Origin: AR12 sp036265915
GTDB lineage: Bacteria > Methylomirabilota > Methylomirabilia > Rokubacteriales > CSP1-6
Assembly: GCA_036265915.1 (NCBI GenBank)
Contig: DATAOC010000152.1
Coordinates: 1 to 16,576 of the forward strand
Reading direction: 5' to 3'
DNA: 16,576 nt
Of this stretch, positions 14,304 to 16,576 are shown in pieces. Made by a program: the position numbers and the translations under genes. Below the pieces are notes generated by a model. The model was not told the origin of the DNA and searched no databases. It saw only the letters and a program-made list of their open reading frames with translations. Each line of letters starts with the position of its first letter. Positions within the stretch are counted from its first letter, which is position 1.

Positions 14304-15061
14304 GCGCGCGCCTTGGGCTGGCCGCGGAACATGCGAAGCAGACGCGCGACCGGGTCGAAGAAGTCGTCGGCCATCCGCTCCTTGAGCGGAATGATGCCGT
14401 TGTCCGTGATGTGGATGTGCTCGGGGCAGACCTCGGTGCAGCACTTGGTGATGTTGCAGAGGCCGATGCCGGCCTGGTTCTTCACGAAGTCGGTCCGGTC
14501 CGTGCGCGTGTCCAGCGGGTGCATGGCGAGCCCCGCCGCCTTGATGAAGAAGCGCGGTCCGGCGAAGACCTTCTTGTTCTCCTCGTGGTCGCGGATGACG
14601 TGGCAGACGTCCTGGCACAGGAAGCACTCGATGCACTTGTGGAACTCCTGGATGCGATCGATGTCTTCCTGCATCATCCGGTACGTGCCGTCCGGCTCGG
14701 GCGGCTTCGGGCGCAGCGGCGGCAGCTGGCGCGCCTTCTCGTAGTTGAACGACACGTCGGTGACGAGATCGCGGATCCACGGGAACGCGCGGATGGGCGC
14801 CACCGTGATCGGCTCGCCCTCGGCGAACAGGTCCATGCGCGTCATGCACATCAGCCGCGGCTTGCCGTTGATCTCCGCACTGCACGAGCCGCACTTGCCG
14901 GCCTTGCAGTTCCACCGCACGGCCAGGTCGTTGGCCTGCGTGGCCTGGATGCGGTGGATCACGTCGAGGACGACCATGCCCGTGTCGACCTCGACCGTGT
15001 ACTCCTTGAAGCCGCCGGTCCGGCCCTCACCGCGGAACACCTGCATGGTGAAGGACGGCAT
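14300..15061 (-). CDS. sdhB: Succinate dehydrogenase/fumarate reductase iron-sulfur subunit
   Basis: Electron-transfer subunit linking the flavoprotein to the quinone-reducing membrane anchor, 253 residues. The plant-type [2Fe-2S] cluster ligands are C52, C57, C60 and C72 (WNCKAGKCGSCSAE then RLMC). The [4Fe-4S] ligands are C142, C145, C148 and C152 (HKCIECFLCQDVCH). The third cluster site is CNITKCCTEVCPEH, where C201, C207 and C211 fit the usual C-x5-C-x3-CP spacing of a [3Fe-4S] centre, and C206 is an extra adjacent cysteine. The ATG at 15061 overlaps the TGA of sdhA by one base (TGATG), and the end overlaps sucC by four. No membrane-anchor gene (sdhC/D) is seen in the window; it may lie upstream of sdhA. 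Direction of the reaction is inferred from the TCA-cycle context. Confidence 0.95.
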   Translation of the reverse strand: MPSFTMQVFRGEGRTGGFKEYTVEVDTGMVVLDVIHRIQATQANDLAVRWNCKAGKCGSCSAEINGKPRLMCMTRMDLFAEGEPITVAPIRAFPWIRDLVTDVSFNYEKARQLPPLRPKPPEPDGTYRMMQEDIDRIQEFHKCIECFLCQDVCHVIRDHEENKKVFAGPRFFIKAAGLAMHPLDTRTDRTDFVKNQAGIGLCNITKCCTEVCPEHIHITDNGIIPLKERMADDFFDPVARLLRMFRGQPKARA

Positions 15062-16576
15062 CACTTGCGCTCCTGGAACAGCGCCTTGAGATCCGGCGGC
15101 ATCTCGGGCAGCGGCTCGCGACTCACCTGGATGCGCCCGTTCGTCAGCCGGAGCACCACGTTCACCTTGCCCCACGTGTCGTCGGTGTAGGGATGGTCGT
15201 CGCGGGTGTGGCCGCCACGGCTCTCTTTCCGCTCGAGCGCAGCGAGCGCCGAGCACTCGGCGACGGTCAGCAGCGACTCGAGATCGAGCGCGGTGTGCCA
15301 GCCCGGGTTGTACTGGCGGTGGCCGTCGACGCGGACCTTCGTGGCGCGCTCCTTCAGCTGCTCCAGGCGCTTGATCGCCTCCTTCAGCTCCGCCTCGTTG
15401 CGAATGATGCCGACCAGCCTCTGCATCGTCTCCTGCAGGTCCGACTGGATCGCGTAGGGATTCTCGCCGCCGGTGCGCTCGAAGGGCGCCAGCATCTGGC
15501 GCGTCGCCTGCTCCACCTGGCCGGAGTCGACGGCGAGGGCGCCGGCGAAGTTCTTCACGTACAGGGCAGCGTGCAGGCCCGCGCGGCGGCCGAAGACGAG
15601 CAGGTCGGAGAGCGAGTTGCCGCCCAGCCGGTTGCTGCCGTGCATGCCGCCGGCGACCTCGCCGGCCGCGAAGAGGCCCTTCACGGTCGACTGGGTGGTG
15701 TCGGCCTCCACGCGCACGCCGCCCATCACGTAGTGGCACGTCGGTCCGACTTCCATCGGCTCCGAGGTGATGTCGACGCCGGCGAGCTCCTTGAACTGGT
15801 GGTACATCGACGGCAGTCGCTTGCGGATGTAGTCAGCGGGACGCCGCGTGCAGATGTCCAGGAAGACGCCGCCGTGGGGGCTGCCGCGCCCGGCCTTCAC
15901 CTCCGAGTTGATGGCGCGCGCGACCTCGTCGCGCGGCAGCAGGTCCGGCGTGCGGCGGTTGTTCTTCTTGTCGGCGTACCAGCGATCCGCCTCTTCCTCG
16001 TTGTCGGCCGTCTCGCCCTTGAAGAAGTCCGGGATGTAATTGAACATGAAGCGCTTGCCTTCGCTGTTCTTCAAGGTGCCGCCGTCGCCCCGAACGCCCT
16101 CGGTGACGAGGATGCCGCGGACCGACGGGGGCCACACCATCCCCGTCGGATGGAACTGCACGAACTCCATGTCGATGAGGTCGGCGCCGGCCCACAGCGC
16201 CAGCGAGTGGCCGTCGCCGGTGTACTCCCAGGAGTTCGACGTGATCTTCCACGCCTTGCCGATGCCGCCGGTGGCGAGCACGACCGCCTTGGCCTTGAAG
16301 ATGACGACCTTGCCGCTCTCCCGCCAGTAGCCGACGGCGCCTGCGATGCGATCGCCGTCCTTGAGCAGGCGCGTGATCGTGCACTCCATGTAGACGTCGA
16401 TCCCCTGGTGGATCCCGTGGTACTGGAGCGTGCGGATCAGCTCGAGCCCCGTCCGGTCGCCCACGTGCGCCAGCCGCGCGTAGCGGTGGCCGCCGAAGTC
16501 GCGCTGCAGGATGCGGCCGTCCTTCGTGCGGTCCCAGACCGCGCCCCACTCCTCCAGCTCGTAGACCCGCTCGGGC
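15061..16576 (-). CDS. sdhA: Succinate dehydrogenase/fumarate reductase flavoprotein subunit, 5' end outside window
   Basis: Catalytic FAD subunit that oxidises succinate to fumarate (or the reverse). At least 504 C-terminal residues are present; the reading frame is open to the window edge, so the start and the N-terminal FAD-binding part, including the flavin-linking histidine, are missing. Visible motifs are VLATGGIGK, FVQFHPTGM (active-site His), EGVRGDGGTL (catalytic Arg region), GPTCHYVMGGV (substrate His), and GSNRLGGNSLSDLLVFGR (FAD/substrate Arg region). A C-terminal helical domain follows, beginning near PYAIQSDLQETMQRLVG and ending with KGKVN-like VNVVLRLTNGRIQVS. The GTG at 16464 is not the start, because homologous sequence (VYELEEWGAVWDRTKDGRI) continues upstream of it. 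The stop overlaps sdhB by one base. Confidence 0.95.
   Translation of the reverse strand, partial: PERVYELEEWGAVWDRTKDGRILQRDFGGHRYARLAHVGDRTGLELIRTLQYHGIHQGIDVYMECTITRLLKDGDRIAGAVGYWRESGKVVIFKAKAVVLATGGIGKAWKITSNSWEYTGDGHSLALWAGADLIDMEFVQFHPTGMVWPPSVRGILVTEGVRGDGGTLKNSEGKRFMFNYIPDFFKGETADNEEEADRWYADKKNNRRTPDLLPRDEVARAINSEVKAGRGSPHGGVFLDICTRRPADYIRKRLPSMYHQFKELAGVDITSEPMEVGPTCHYVMGGVRVEADTTQSTVKGLFAAGEVAGGMHGSNRLGGNSLSDLLVFGRRAGLHAALYVKNFAGALAVDSGQVEQATRQMLAPFERTGGENPYAIQSDLQETMQRLVGIIRNEAELKEAIKRLEQLKERATKVRVDGHRQYNPGWHTALDLESLLTVAECSALAALERKESRGGHTRDDHPYTDDTWGKVNVVLRLTNGRIQVSREPLPEMPPDLKALFQERK

Overview
This window is G+C-rich bacterial chromosome (roughly two thirds or more G+C by eye) and almost fully coding. 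It holds 17 protein genes; the two at the edges (1-556 and 15061-16576) are cut by the window. GTG starts are common and junctions are tight. I see no rRNA, tRNA, CRISPR array, integrase, transposase or phage gene. No stretch over 300 bases lacks a gene; the longest gap is 168 bases (1280-1447), and it is filled by a hairpin and a two-copy repeat. The mix of many solute-binding ABC importers, an acyl-CoA ligase of the benzoate-CoA ligase type, a split biotin carboxylase and carrier, and an sdhAB-sucCD-ndk cluster fits an uncultured soil or subsurface heterotroph such as Rokubacteria/Methylomirabilota or a deltaproteobacterium-like lineage. That placement is inference only.

Region A (minus strand, 10359 down to 1, and continuing outside) is a run of eleven co-directional genes. 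In transcription order they are: a flippase-like membrane protein (10359-9367); a benzoate-CoA-ligase-family enzyme (9291-7750); an SsuB/TauB-type ATPase (7748-6975), SsuC/TauC-type permease (6978-6187) and SsuA/NrtA-type binding protein (6146-5151); a biotin carboxylase (5117-3600) and biotin carrier (3577-3077); and a polar amino-acid ABC importer made of ATPase (3062-2319), family 3 binding protein (2305-1448) and two permeases (1279-560 and 556-<1). From the ligase down to the binding protein at 1448, gaps are 40 bases or less and two junctions are essentially zero, so one or two long transcripts are likely. A plausible reading is uptake of an organic, possibly aromatic, acid, CoA activation, and biotin-dependent carboxylation, with amino-acid uptake attached. 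No carboxyltransferase subunit is visible.

Region B (plus strand, 10455-11816) is a single amidohydrolase-superfamily gene with an apparent twin-arginine export signal. It has its own candidate sigma70-type promoter (10393-10421) and a good ribosome-binding site. It is divergent from region A and convergent with region C.

Region C (minus strand, 16576 down to 11850) is a TCA-cycle operon in the order sdhA (partial), sdhB, sucC, sucD, ndk. Every junction overlaps by 1-4 bases or has a 1-base gap. It links succinyl-CoA synthetase, succinate dehydrogenase/fumarate reductase and nucleoside diphosphate kinase.

I found no convincing wholly new system. The most unusual points are the repeat/hairpin block between a binding protein and its permease, the biotin carboxylase/carrier pair placed between two importers, and the Tat-type leader on the amidohydrolase.
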